The notes below the pieces were generated by a model, which worked only from the letters and a program-made list of their open reading frames with translations, did no database searches and was not told the origin of the DNA. Made by a program: the position numbers and the translations under genes. Of a DNA stretch of 64,000 nucleotides, positions 35,134 to 47,093 are shown in pieces. The DNA is from Castanea sativa (taxonomy: Eukaryota; Streptophyta; Magnoliopsida; Fagales; Fagaceae), in NCBI RefSeq assembly GCF_040712315.1, contig NC_134020.1:34712751-34776750 (forward strand), given 5' to 3'. Every line of letters starts with the position of its first letter. Position 1 is the stretch's first letter.

Positions 35134-35894
35134 GGCGGTTGGAGTCTCAGTTAGCTACGACAAATCACTCTAAAGACAAAAGTTAAGGAAGCAGTTGCAG
35201 TTAAGAGGTTATGAGTTTAGATACAAGTCAAGTTACATGTATTGGAGGTTTTGTAAGTCTTGATTGTATCACAACCTATTCATAGTAGATTTGACAAGAT
35301 TGGACTAGGTCCCGAACTGTTTTTCCTCCTAGGTTTTCACTTTGTAAATAAATCCTCGTCTCTTGTGTGGTTGTTCGTGTTGTGATTGTTCATTCATATT
35401 ATTGAGTCCGGCTTATTAACTACTTGGACTTAATTTGTGAAATTGATGAAGTTTAATGCTCAGTTAACTATGTAATTTTTCAACCATATATAATTCAGTT
35501 TATTAAGTCAGGCACTTAGGCTCAGGCTAATTAACTATGTGACCAGAATTCAAAAGAGAGAATTTAATGCTCAATTCCACTATTCCAATGACACAACCGT
35601 TCCCATAAAATTTTTTTTTTTTTTATACAACCGTTGAAAAATCATAGAAAATTCTCAAGTACACAGAAATATTACAAATTAAAAATAAAAGGAACAATAA
35701 TTAAATAAAATAAACCAAAGACAAAGCCTTAGCATCTTTAGTTCTCATCACAAATTTGAATGGTACAGATTGGACAGGGAGAGAAGGCAATTATTTAAAA
35801 GCACTCGGTGTTAATTACGACGGCTCACCCGAACTCAGGAAAATCATAGGCCCTAAACAATTGGAACCCACTTATCAAAATCCAACATGCATAT

Positions 35895-36785
35895 TTATGC
35901 CATCAAGTCCCTTCGTGACAGTGATGCAATCACAGCAACTCCAATGGACACCAATATTCCATGCCTGTTGAGACTCACAGTCACTGCACCAGACGCATCC
36001 ACTTTTGCAGCAACAGACGGAGTATCTGTATCTGCATCATCATCATTGTCCGTACTCTTAGGCTTTGACAATGTTGGTGCTGAGGCTGGGGCCTTATGCT
36101 TAGGCTTAGGACTAAAAATGTCAACAGGAAGAAGCACTTGATCCACTTGATATATTTCAAGCTGGTTATCCGAATACACAGTTCCACCCAATGTGGTATT
36201 AACAAGAATAGTAGAGATGTTCACTTGGTTGCCAGCAGTGGTCACGGTTAGTGGGAACTCACCGGCAGTGGTATCTCCGGCCTCTGTGGGCACAGGATTG
36301 CTCAGAGTTTGGAAATTTGACAGAGTAACAATTGTGTTTAATATGTGAAATTGTACTAGTTGGGTCTTTTGTAGGTCGGACAAAGAGTTTATAGTGCCTG
36401 GTTTGAGGCTTGAAAATGCAGCATCAGTAGGAGCAAAGATAGTAAACCCATTATTTGAATTGTTAAGCTGGCCGTATAATTGGTCAGACACTCCGGTACT
36501 TTTTAAGAGGCGGATAAAGACTGAGAACCCACCAGCCTTTCCAAGGATTTTCGTTACATCAGGGACACCTTTCTGTATGGGTGGGACCTTGGCAGACTGG
36601 ACTGGGGCTGGGGCCTTGGCAGGCTGAACTACTGGCGGAGTGGCAGGCTGTACTGGAGCCTTCGCAGGCTGGACTGGAGCATTTGCTGGCTGGGCCGGAG
36701 CTGCAGCCGGCTGGCCTAAAGTTGTGGTGCAATGGAAGAAAAATACAAGTAAAATTGAGAGGAGGAAGACAGTCTGTTTTATCAT
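35895..36785 (-). CDS. FLA: Fasciclin-like arabinogalactan protein (array gene 1), altered C terminus
   Basis: An intronless 296-residue frame starts at an ATG shared with the paralogs. Residues 1-24 are a signal peptide ending in TTLG. Residues 25-70 are an Ala/Pro repeat (APAQPANAPVQPAKAP), the substrate type for Pro hydroxylation and arabinogalactan addition. Residues about 76-222 are one FAS1 domain with the H1 motif FTIFAPTDAAF (114-124), the FH pair (146-147) and the H2 motif GTVYSDNQLEIYQVDQVLLP (201-220). N-glycosylation sites include NNS, NIS and NTT. A second short AP stretch and an acidic segment follow. This layout is that of single-FAS1 FLAs (FLA11/12-like), secreted to the secondary cell wall and plasma membrane. 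Compared with genes 2-4, one base is missing at about 35923/35924, so the tail reads ASLSRRDLMA instead of a VAFI.T.G-type hydrophobic end. Promoter signals lie at 36909-36917. Confidence 0.9.
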   Translation of the reverse strand: MIKQTVFLLSILLVFFFHCTTTLGQPAAAPAQPANAPVQPAKAPVQPATPPVVQPAKAPAPVQSAKVPPIQKGVPDVTKILGKAGGFSVFIRLLKSTGVSDQLYGQLNNSNNGFTIFAPTDAAFSSLKPGTINSLSDLQKTQLVQFHILNTIVTLSNFQTLSNPVPTEAGDTTAGEFPLTVTTAGNQVNISTILVNTTLGGTVYSDNQLEIYQVDQVLLPVDIFSPKPKHKAPASAPTLSKPKSTDNDDDADTDTPSVAAKVDASGAVTVSLNRHGILVSIGVAVIASLSRRDLMA

Positions 36786-36855
36786 CTTTGAAGTGATTTT
36801 GTTGTGTGGAGGACTGTTTTGTTTTGCTGGGAAGTATTGAAATGCAAGAGTGGTG

Positions 36856-36873
36856 CTTGCACTTGCACTTGCA
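36856..36873 (-). repeat. (TGCAAG)3 hexamer in the leader of FLA gene 1
   Basis: Three cttgca units on the plus strand lie between the TATA-like element and the ATG. The paralogous leaders have five and four units. Confidence 0.85.
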
Positions 36874-36908
36874 GAAGTGTTTGATATGTGTTGGTGTGGA
36901 GAAAGGGC

Positions 36909-36917
36909 TTTTATTAT
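36909..36917 (-). promoter_or_regulatory. TATA-like element of FLA gene 1
   Basis: ATAATAAAA on the minus strand, 124 bp before the ATG, lies within the conserved block ccataataaaagccct that also precedes genes 2 and 3. Confidence 0.65.
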
Positions 36918-39529
36918 GGCTGGGAGACACTACAATTAGGTGAAAGTGTTCACTTCTAGTTACAAAACCTAAGTTGTTTGCAGCTAATCTGTCTTGGAAA
37001 GGTAAAGGAAAGATTGGATAAAATGAGAGACTTTGTTGTTTTAGCAACTAGTTTGCTTGGGAAGGCAGGAAAAAGAGAGGGGGTCTCAATTGTGTGAGCG
37101 GGGAAATAAAGATGCTTGTCATATCGTCTGCTCTCACAATCACACAGAATTATTCTTAGCTATGAAAATCATTTGTTTGCTGCAAGCCTAAGGAGGAAGT
37201 TGAAAACAAAAGGTAGTATTCAACTTTCATAGCCCACAAGTACGAGTCACCACAAAGGGTGACACTACCATTAGCCTATCACTTTATCCCATCACCCCCT
37301 CCCCCACTATCTATCTATCAAAATAAAAATAAAAATTACTCTTCCTCTTTTCTGGTTAATTCCTAAAATTCAACACTTTGATCTGCCATATGCAATTAGT
37401 TAGATTGGGATGTCTTTGAAGTTATAAATTTTTTTTTTTTTTTGCAGAAGAAAGAATTAAAATATAGGATTATAATCATTAATTAAGGTTCATTTCAGTT
37501 CCAGCTACAAAGCAAAATTTTCAATTAGTTATTTTGAATTTTGATTAATGTTACAGTTCTTAATCCTCAGCTAGAATACCTCATTTTTATCAGCCTTTCG
37601 CTGCTGCTAGACCATTCCAATCTCAGTTCAATCCAAATGTAAGTGCAAACAATTCTGATGCTATTTTACCAACCACGTTAATCAAATGAGTTTGCCAGAT
37701 TTGGTTCCAATTGAATCTATGAAGAATGCATGGATAAAATGAGAGGTTTTGTGGTTTAGCATCTAGTTTGCTTCCAGAAGGCAGGAAAAAGAAAGGGGAT
37801 CTCAAATTCTCAATTATTTGGATGTGGAGGCAGATAAAGATGTATATGATTGCTTTGCTTTCACAGACGGAACAAAAATGCGCTTAGATGGGACACGAGA
37901 GGAGGGGTTTAGCAATCAGAGGCCGAGGGCCAGACCTTCTCTAAAGTTACATGCAGTAGCAATTCTTTTCATTGCATCCTCTTGTTGATTTATTATCAAA
38001 GTTGTTGATAGAATGAAACAAGGAATAAAATTCATTTTTTTAATGTTTAGTGTGTAAAATCTAAGCAATGATGTACTTTGCAATTTACTTCTGAATTTTT
38101 AATTAGCAACTACAACACTCGTAATTGGCGATACTATACATTATTTGATATTATCTTACATAATTATTTATTTCAATTTATCTGAAATGATAATAGAGAT
38201 TATTTGACATTAATCATACATAATCATTTCAATTTATTTGAAATAATAATGAAGCCTAAAATAAATATTATCTCAGAGTACTTTTTTCTTTTTTCTTTTC
38301 TTAAAGATAATTTGATATTTTTTTTTAAATGAAAATAATTTTTGGGCCTTTCAACTAATTTTAGGTTGAAGTAGAGCTGGTAATGGTACACATTTCTTTT
38401 TCTAGGAAGATTTAAGCTCATCTTAATAAAGAAGGGTGAAAATGAGGGAGGATCTTTCCAATAATTGCCTCTAAATTCATGGAATTAAATCTTAATGAAA
38501 CTATGTAAAACTAAAATACCAATATTTTGAATATATATATATATTTAAAGGGATTGGAGAAGTAAACCTACATGATATTATGAGTGTTCTACTCTACCTC
38601 TCCCAAAGAAGGAAATATGCTTATTATGAGTTTTTAGTAAGAAATTAATGTTTGCATCGAAGAACGTGCTTATGTTAAGCTTTTGTTTTCGGTTCATTTC
38701 TTCTAGAAAAAAGAACTTACTTCCCTCTTTCCTTTTCACCAACATTGCATCAACTGGATAGAACTTCCTTTCTTTTTTTTTTTTAATCGAATTAAATCAA
38801 GTAGAAAGTATCTGTTGTGTCATTATTGTGAGCTCAACTCTTTTATTTGATGTTTAACTCAATAAACACATCAGCATTACCATACTAATCCGGATCAAAT
38901 GACAATTTTGCCCCTCAAAATTTTGGTCCCCCCTCAATTGAAATCATGGCTTCGTTTCTGATCACACCACCACTTGGTAGCCTGAGCAAAGGTGGTGCTA
39001 GGGAAATAAAAAATGGGGAAAAAGTGAATGGACAAGCACCAAAAATTATTTGATGGGGGAATGGAAAAAAGAGCATAGATGGGGCAGAGGTTTCAAAATT
39101 TGAGGGATAAAAGTGTGATTTTATCTACAATTTTTTTTGTTTAAAACAGACATACTTACCTGGCTGTTTAGCTGGTTTTTTTTCATGTCTCATCAGCATG
39201 AAATTAAATCCTAATGAAACTATGCAAATTAGCAGTATTTGAATGTATTTTTTAAGAGTTTGGAGAAGCAACCTTCTAAGATATTGCGAGTGCTCTACTA
39301 CTATACTTTTAGGTTACTTTTGGCGTTGGCTGAAAGAGATGGTTTTTATTTTTTATCTTTTACTATTTAATTTATTTTTTTTACTATTTATAAGTTTAAT
39401 TGCACTTTTTTTGTATTATTCATAGATTCAGCTGTTCTATTTCAGCTAATTTTTAACTTCATTTACAATATTTTCAATAAAAAGCTTTTAGGTTCAACTA
39501 AATAATTGCCTTCTAAGATTTGTATAATA

Positions 39530-39965
39530 ATTTTTTTTTGGTAACAAGACAGTAAAATAAATTCAAAATAGAAGAGTTCCAACATATAATTACAAAACGA
39601 GTTAAAACAAAGTTTGACAAATTAAAATTTAAGAAAGGCTATGCTTTGAATAACAAAAGGCAAGTCATACATCCATCCAAGCTTTGCAAAGCAGCCAGCT
39701 GTTTGATTTTCCTTCATGGTAGGAATGGGTTAGTTCTAGATGGGAATCGAGCTCATGAGGGATATGAAATCTCTCTCAATTCTGGCATAAAAATTACGCG
39801 CAGTGATATTGTTTGTTAGAAAATTCAAAAGCAGGTTTACTACAAGTTCGACTATTAGATGGGTTGATCTAATTGATTTAGCAAATTGAATTTCATCTCT
39901 AATTGCCCATAACTCAACTAAAACATTGTTGCCCAGAAAATGGGTGGATCCAATTGCAAGACTTC
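39530..39965 (-). pseudogene. LINE RNase H / 3' end remnant
   Basis: On the minus strand, pieces such as LSYGQLEMKFNLLNQLDQPI and MKENQTAGCFAKLGWM match the spacing of a plant LINE RNase H (family form EANQCADxLAKLG). A T-run at about 39530 on the plus strand would be the element's poly-A end. Stops interrupt the frame. Copies occur in the paralogous segment at 51490-52640. Confidence 0.5.
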
Positions 39966-42200
39966 AATTGATTTAATAAATTAAAGTTCATCTGCTTTTT
40001 TATAAACTTGTGAGAGATTGATAGGATATAAAACCATCAATATTTGCATGGCCTCTGAACCTTTAAAATAAGGAAAATAGCTCTCTCTCTCTCTCAATAG
40101 GACAAGTATCCCTACTAAAAAAGGTAAAGAATTTTTGCCTGTGGTAGTTTAGTGAGCCATGAATATTTTGCATATTTTTCATCGTACACTCTTTTTACAG
40201 CACATAAATCACTTTAGCCTGCTTTGTTTTATTCATAAACACAAATCCAAATAGTAATCTAGGCTATTGCATCAATCAATCATCATCAACGATACAAAGA
40301 TATATCAACAAGCATTTGTCTTACGGAGAAGCTATATAATAGATGGAGCTAGATCTGAACAATCTAAGATCAAAGACGATTGTAGTGGCAAGAAAATCAA
40401 CAATCCACCCCGAGCCCAAGAACTGAACAATAACTAGACACTGCATGCAGGTTCGATTCCTTCATAGCTAATTTATTTTTATAGCATGTTTAGGCATAGT
40501 TAGGTTTTATCATGCTTTTATAATTAAAACTATTTCAAAAACATGTGCTAAGTTAGATTAGTTTCCAAGTGTTAGGCTAGATTATGGAGTTTCTCATCTT
40601 AGATTTGTTTTTAGCGTTAGCTGTAATTCTATGATCATAACTCCTATGCTCATGCATCGTGGCTTAATTACATTAATTCAATATAATGAAAGATCTATTA
40701 ATATTTTTTTTTCATGATATCTATTTTCTTTGTTGCATTACGTTCATCTAAGATAGATCGATGTCTGTGTTTTCTTTACATGTATAGGATGGACAACAAT
40801 TCACTTGATATATTAAAAAAATGGATTTAGATGTTAAAGCTCCAGATTTAATGCCTAGTTTGATTTTTAGCAAATCATGTGAAATATGCTCATATGTCAG
40901 GTAGGAATTGCATCCAGGGTTTATATCTTCACATCTTGGCAATTGCAAGTTCATCCATATCCATACATCTGAATCATATTCATTCATCTTACAATAAGTT
41001 ATTGTGCGAAGTTAGTGTTTCTTTTCTTGTCATTATCATGATTTGATGAGTCCTTAATGGCTAATGTGCTTATATTGACTTGTTAGTTATTATTCTTGAA
41101 TATGTAAATACACAGTGCAGGAGTTTCTATAATTTTTCTGTTTTGATATTTTTATTACTTAATTGTGTAATGGTTGAGAGAATTTGTTTATATTTGATAA
41201 TTGTATTATAGGAGACCAATTTAATTAGATTGGGTGCAATGGGTGTCAAGCACCTTCTTACTCGGTAAAATAACCCCCAAACTTAATCTTTGGGATGTAT
41301 AGGTTAATACTTTTTATGCAATTTTTTCTTGATGTTTCTAAATGTAATTAAGAAATAAAGAAATGTAATTTTCTTGTTAGATTGTTTTTAGAACCAAAGT
41401 CATGCACTTATTTTTTTTAACAAACGATGTATGTAATATTGTGATCTTCATTATTCATTCATCAATTCTTAATTATCTTTAAAAAAAATTAATGTGGTGA
41501 CTTCATTGTAAGTCCCTTGGATTATGGGGTATCAATTATTGACAGATGAATCTATACCTTGAGATTTGTAACCGGTGGATATTTTCTCTTTACTTGTCAA
41601 GGAGGAGAAACATAATGAAAAAGTGGTCTTCTTGGGTCGTAGTTTCCAAACTAGCCTTTTTCAAGAAATGCAAGCTTTCACCATAAAAATAGCCCCCCTA
41701 TCCTTATTAATGACATCGGGAATCCTTAGAAAATGAGTACTATTCAGAGAAAGTGGTAAAAAAGAGAGAATTGTAAGAAAATCTTCAGGAATAGGGAAGA
41801 TTTATCGAAAGATTTCTTGAACCTAAAGTTAGGAAATCAAGTGTGGAAGTTCCCCTCTTCAACAAGTTGGACTATGCACTAGATTAGATCACTTGTCTCA
41901 TCTAGAATTCTAATACTCACTTTCTGAACAAAGGCAATAAACAAGGATGCCCTAAAAGACCTTATCCCCAAGCCAACTATCAAAAACACAAAACATGATT
42001 GGAGAATGCTTCCAAGGCTGCTAAGTATATCATCTTATAAATATTTCATATCTATAATATCTAAACACTTAAGTGTAATATTTATTATTGTTATACTCTT
42101 GTTGAGTCACATCAGCGAAATATTTCGGTTCTTTTGGTCTACTCAATCCACTTCAGACCAATGTGGTCCATTTAATCCACTTCGATGATGTTTTGAGAAG

Positions 42201-42993
42201 AGAGTTTTAGTAGAAAAATGAGCTACTTTTTTTACAATTAATTATGTCACATTCTCAACATAATGTTGGTAGGTTTTTAATAAAATACATTTTTCTTATA
42301 TTATTAAAGTCTTATATTCTTTTTTCTAATGTAAGTGATGGATTTACTTATATTTGCTTCATTTTTTAGGTCATTCAAGAAGTATGTAGGATGAATAGTT
42401 TGTAAAGAGCACTAGAAACAAATTTTAACCACACATTATATTATTTACAAAATATCTCTTATATGATAATTGAATGTAAAAATGCATTATGTTTCCTTAA
42501 AAAAATTACTTACAAAATTTAAGATACTTTCAAATAACATATATAGATAGATTAATTTAGAAAATATAATATATTGCATTAACTATATTTTGTTGAAAAA
42601 TAATCACATCATTTTAACACTTATTAGTCTTATCTACTATTTTCATTTTTGACTTAACGAAAAAACAAATCATCAAATTTTTCTACACGTTGCATGGGAC
42701 TGTGAGTCTATGACTAATATAGTAGAATAAAATAGAAGCCATAGCAATAAGGTAACTGTGGCAAGGCATATATTGCACTATTTCCCCACACGGCCACACA
42801 TAATATATCATGGAACTTCCAAAGTTACATATATTTAGATTGTAGATATTTATTCCTAAATTTAGGTTAGGATACTTCACACCATCCTTGCATTAGCTTA
42901 GTAAATACACAATATGTTGTGAATCACACTTGTACATTCCATCACTTGCCGCGACTCCACATGCCATCATATAGCACCACACAACAATAAAAC
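42201..42993. other. Spacer between FLA genes 1 and 2, no gene
   Basis: The part from about 42680 is paralogous to about 62030-62240 (shared: tttattcctaaatttaggtt-like, ggatacttcacacc-like). The rest is AT-rich with no assignable feature. Confidence 0.5.
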
Positions 42994-44038
42994 TAGATAT
43001 GGCAAAATGGGTCAGAAAATTCTGACCCAACCCAACTCGAAAAATACTCAACCCGAACCCTTTTTTTACCCGAAGCAAAAACGGGTGACCCGTGACCCGT
43101 GACCCGACCCGAACCCGAACCATTTTTTTTTGGGGTAAAAAAAATTAGTAAAATTAAGACAATATTGGTATAATTGTTTATTGTGAGCTTTAAACAAACA
43201 ATTGATACATTTACATAACTACATGCAAATTAATTGAAAGATAAATGGTTAAACATTCTGTAATAAGTAAAGATTTTTAAATATCAAATAGCAAAATACA
43301 TGCCAAGATAATCTGATTATAGTAGAGTTAAAAACATAGATTTAAAATTATAGATATGTGCGAGAAATATTCACAAGTGTGAAAATAGTGAAGCCAAAGT
43401 ATCAAATTAGCATAAATTATGAATACTTAGACCTATTTTTTAACAATTTATGTCCAAAATAAACGACTTTTCAAAATAAATTATGATATTTCTTAAAGTG
43501 TGTGTTGCTTAATAATGATATGATATTCATAAAAGAGACCATGTATAAATAAGTAAGCAATCAAATTTTAATGTATATCTCAAATTGAAATAGAGTGTCA
43601 AGCACAAATGATAATAGATTATAAAGTTAATTTTTAAGATTGTAAATTTCTTATATATTTTTATTCTTTATCAAAATGAGCTATCCAATAAGTCACTTGT
43701 AATTTTGTTTTATATTTTGGAATGTCAATATTGTGTAGAAATAAAACTTGTGTATTTGTTTTACTTATCTTTGTGTTATTTTGTTTTAGATAACAATATT
43801 AGGATTTGTATAATTTTAAAATTATTGAATAAGTATTAATAAGTTTAACTGAGTTTATTCTTGATATAAGTGGTGAATTCAAAATAATGCATTTTATATC
43901 AAGTAATTTGTTGCATAACTTTTTAAATGGCAAATACATGTTGTTTTCTTCATAAAAATAAAATAAAATAAAAATTCATGTGACACGACCCGAACCTGAA
44001 CCCGAACCCGACCCAACCCGCCCGTTTTGCCATGTCTA
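42994..44038. mobile_element. hAT-like element (1045 bp) with tagatatggcaaaa / ttttgccatgtcta ends
   Basis: The ends tagatatggcaaaa and, reversed, tagacatggcaaaa are TIRs. The target duplication aataaaac is perfect (42986-42993 and 44039-44046). Both subterminal regions carry inverted runs of acccgaacccgaac-type repeats. There is no coding frame. The paralogous flank of FLA gene 4 lacks it. Confidence 0.92.
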
Positions 44039-44624
44039 AATAAAACCACCGTGCCAGGATCTGAATCAATTTTTGGGTAATTGTCTAGTTGCTCTATCTC
44101 ATATTCATGATGTGAATGAAGGTTTCGTGCAAATGATTATTTGAAATTACAAAATTCTAAGTAATTTTCTATACGAGCTAAACAACAGAAAATATTTTTC
44201 AATTTATTTTGAAGGTTGCCGCCAAATATGAGAAAATGGGTTAGCTTTTCCACAAAAAAAAAAACGTTTTGAAGGAGCTAATAGTCAATTTTCCAGATAA
44301 TATTTTCTAAAAGATAAGGAAATGTTATCTACCGAAACAATCAAACAGAAAATACATTTGATCTTTAGAATTCGGAAAGTTACATGTTGGAGCTCAAAGT
44401 AACAACGTACTCTTGAAAAATCATTAAATAAAAACTCTCAAGTACATAGAAATCGGAAAAAAAGGAAAAAGAAAAAAGCTTCATCACAGATTGGTCTTAA
44501 TACGCATCGCACAGGAAAAGGTGGAAATTATTTGAAAGAACTCAGAATCGATTTCGACCGTTCACCCAAACTCAGCAAAATCACGCGGCACTAGAAAAAT
44601 GGAACCCACCTAACAAGCATTTTC

Positions 44625-45500
44625 TCATACACCATGAACTCCCTTCGTGAGAATGAATGCGACCAAAACAACTTCAATGGACACCAATACTCCATGCCCA
44701 CTGATACTTACTGGGCTGGACTCGTTCACTTTGGTAGAATCAGACTGAGACTCATCATCATTGTCCTTAGGCGTTGACAATAATGTTGGTGCAGGGGCTG
44801 GTGCCTTATGCTTCTTAGGCTTAGGATTAAAAATGTCAAGAGGTAGAAGCACTTTCTCCACTTGATATATATCAAGCTGGTTATCCGAATACACAGTTCC
44901 ACCCAACGTGGTATTAACAAGACCAGTAGAGATGTTCACTTGGTTGCCAGCAGTCATTACGCTTAGTGGGAACTCACCGTCACTAGTATCTCCAGCCTCT
45001 GTGGGCACTGGATTGCTCAGAGTTTGGAAATTTGACAGACTAATGACTGTGTTTAATATGTGAAATTGTACTAGTTGGGTCTTTTGTAGGTCGGACAAAG
45101 AGTTTATAGTGCCCGCTTTGAGGTTCGAAAATGCAGCATCAGTAGGAGCAAACATAGTAAACCCATTATTTGAATTGTTAAGCTGGCCGTATAATTGGTC
45201 AGAAACTCCGGTACTTTTTAAGAGACGAATAAAGATTGAGAACCCACTGGTCTTTCCAAGGATTTTGGTGACATCAGGGACACTTTTCTGTGTTGGCGGG
45301 ACCTTGGCAGATTGGACTGGGGCTGGGGCCTTGGCAGGCTGAACTACAGGCGGAGTGGCAGGCTGTACTGGAGCATTTGCAGGCTGGACTGGAGCATTTG
45401 CTGGCTGGGCTGGAGCTGCGGCGGGCTGGCCTAAAGTTGTGATGCAATGTAAGAGAAATACAAGTAAAATTGGGAGGGAGAAGAGAATCTGTTTTGCCAT
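44625..45500 (-). CDS. FLA: Fasciclin-like arabinogalactan protein (array gene 2)
   Basis: A 291-residue intronless frame. The start at 45500 (MAKQILFSLPILLVFLLHC) is chosen because it lies at the same place as in genes 1 and 3 and begins the signal peptide. The frame stays open upstream across the hexamer-repeat leader, but without an ATG. Order: signal peptide to about residue 24, Ala/Pro-rich AGP segment, FAS1 domain (H1 FTMFAPTDAAF, FH pair, H2 GTVYSDNQLDIYQVEKVLLP), a second AP stretch (KAPAPAPT), an acidic linker, and a C-terminal hydrophobic stretch VLVSIEVVLVAFIL followed by TKGVHGV. The hydrophobic end may be a GPI-anchor signal, although the internal Glu and polar tail make that uncertain. 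It is closest to gene 3 (shared TSGFSIF, SNLKAG, VEKVLLPLDIFNP). Confidence 0.93.
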   Translation of the reverse strand: MAKQILFSLPILLVFLLHCITTLGQPAAAPAQPANAPVQPANAPVQPATPPVVQPAKAPAPVQSAKVPPTQKSVPDVTKILGKTSGFSIFIRLLKSTGVSDQLYGQLNNSNNGFTMFAPTDAAFSNLKAGTINSLSDLQKTQLVQFHILNTVISLSNFQTLSNPVPTEAGDTSDGEFPLSVMTAGNQVNISTGLVNTTLGGTVYSDNQLDIYQVEKVLLPLDIFNPKPKKHKAPAPAPTLLSTPKDNDDESQSDSTKVNESSPVSISGHGVLVSIEVVLVAFILTKGVHGV

Positions 45501-45571
45501 CTTTGAAGTTATTTTTGTTGTGTGGAGGACTGTTTTGTATTGATGGGAAGTTTTGAAATGCAAGAGTGGTG

Positions 45572-45601
45572 CTTGCACTTGCACTTGCACTTGCACTTGC
45601 A
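45572..45601 (-). repeat. (TGCAAG)5 hexamer in the leader of FLA gene 2
   Basis: Five cttgca units on the plus strand, the longest of the three leaders seen. It keeps an open frame into the CDS but supplies no ATG. Confidence 0.85.
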
Positions 45602-45636
45602 GAAATGTTTGATATGTGTTGGAGGGAAGAGAGGGC

Positions 45637-45645
45637 TTTTATTAT
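45637..45645 (-). promoter_or_regulatory. TATA-like element of FLA gene 2
   Basis: ATAATAAAA on the minus strand, 137 bp before the ATG, in the block conserved with genes 1 and 3. Confidence 0.65.
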
Positions 45646-47093
45646 GGCTGGGAGACGGTGCAATTAGGTGAAAGGGCTCACTTCTAGTTACAAAATCTAA
45701 GTTGTTTGCAGCTAATCTGTCTTGGAAAGGTAGAGGAAAGAATGGATAAAATGATAGATTTTGTTGTTTTAGGCTTTTAGCAACTAGTTTGCTTGGGAAG
45801 GCAGGAAAAAAGATAGGGGATCTCAATTGTGTGAGCGGGAAAATAAAGATGCTTGTCATAGCTTGTGCTTTCACAATCACAGATAATTATTCTTAGCCAT
45901 GAAAATCATTTGTTTTCTACAACCTATGGAGGAAGTTGTAAACAAAAGATAGTATTAGGAGGCACCACAAAAGGAGTACTATCATTGGCCTATCACTTGA
46001 ATCCCATCACCCCTCCCCCATTATTTATCTATCCAAAAATAAATAAAAATTACTCTTGTTTCTGGTTAATTCCTCAAACAGAGTAAACTTCAACACTATT
46101 CTTCCATTTGCAATTAGTTGTAATATGATGTATTTTGAGTTAATATTTTTTGTTTTTGCAGATAAAAGAGTTAAAATACAGGATTATAATCATTAATTAA
46201 TGTCCATTTCAGTCCTAGCTACATATCCAAATTTTCAATTTTTTGTTTGGAATTTTGATTAATGAGACACTCCATCTTCCTCAACAAGCTAGAATCCCCC
46301 AATTTTCATCCCAATCTCAGTTCAATCCAAATGTAAGTGCAAACAATTCTGGTGCTTTTTTACCAACCGGGTTTAATTAAATGAGTTTGCGAGATTCGGT
46401 TCCAATTGCATCTATGAAAAATGAATGAATAAAATGAGAGATTTTGTGGTTTTAGCAGCTAGTTGGCTTCGGGAAGGCAGGAAAAAGCGGAGGGATCTCA
46501 AATTCTCAATTAATCTGAAGTAGATGTAGATAAAGATGTAAATGATTGCTTTGCTTTCACAGACGGAATAAGATGAGCGTGGATGGAACGTGGGAGGAAG
46601 GATTTAGCGATCAAAGGCCAAGGGCCAGACCCTCCCTAAAGTTACGTGCTGTAGCAATTATTTTTATTGCAGTATATTTTATTTATTTATTTATTAGTTG
46701 CGGATCCGCATGTACATGTGCAACATGTTGTACAAGATATTTTTATTTTGGGGTCTCATTAAATTTATTTTTAATAAAATTTGGACTAATGAGATAAAGA
46801 GCAATTTTTCTTTTATAATCATATTTTCATTTATTACAGAAACAACTGCAAATGTAATATATATTATTTTTGTTGTACCAAAATGAAAACAATACAATCA
46901 TATTTAGAAATTTAAAAGGTAACTTAACTAAAATATTCATTCTTTAATAAAACTTATTGATAAGATTTTGTGTATTATTAAAAAGTACATAGAATTTGGA
47001 ACTTATTTTTTCAATTTTGAACAAACTTTCTCTACCTAATTTTTCTACCCTACAATCCAAAACACCAAAAAACATATCTCAAAATTTAAAAAT

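Larger units (their letters stand above)
32900..35480 (+). mobile_element. Degenerate Copia-type LTR interrupted by a hAT element
   Basis: Sequence left of the hAT (about 32900-33387) and right of it (35142-about 35480) reads as one LTR-like unit when joined at ggcggttg. The right part holds gattgtatcacaacctattc and tcctcgtctcttgtgtggtt, phrases I associate with Copia LTR 3' ends in woody dicots. No TG/CA ends or duplication were fixed. Confidence 0.35.
36786..42200. repeat. Segmental duplication copy A (spacer upstream of FLA gene 1)
   Basis: This spacer is collinear with 45501-46690 plus 49750-56650. Shared landmarks include ttagcaatcagaggccgagg-type sequence near 37910, tttcaactaattttaggttg at about 38350 and about 50200, attgcatcaatcaatcatca at 40267 and 53275, and agtcccttggattatggggt near 41513. 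It contains a LINE RNase H remnant and a decayed counterpart of the 59-codon ORF. No intact gene is seen. The right limit is approximate. Confidence 0.8.

Noticed and set aside
36559..37047. 162-codon minus-strand frame overlapping FLA gene 1, and the similar 45274-45880 frames
   Set aside because: They are alternative-frame shadows of the FLA leader and Ala/Pro segment. The FLA frame has the recognisable domains.
40448..40462. ggttcgattcc, a perfect tRNA-type B box
   Set aside because: No A box, acceptor stem or cloverleaf can be drawn around it. It is a chance match within duplicated spacer sequence, and the paralogous copy has lost it.
42994..44038. acccgaaccc runs as an interstitial telomere
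   Set aside because: The unit differs from the plant telomere repeat CCCTAAA, and the runs sit symmetrically inside a TIR element with its own target duplication.
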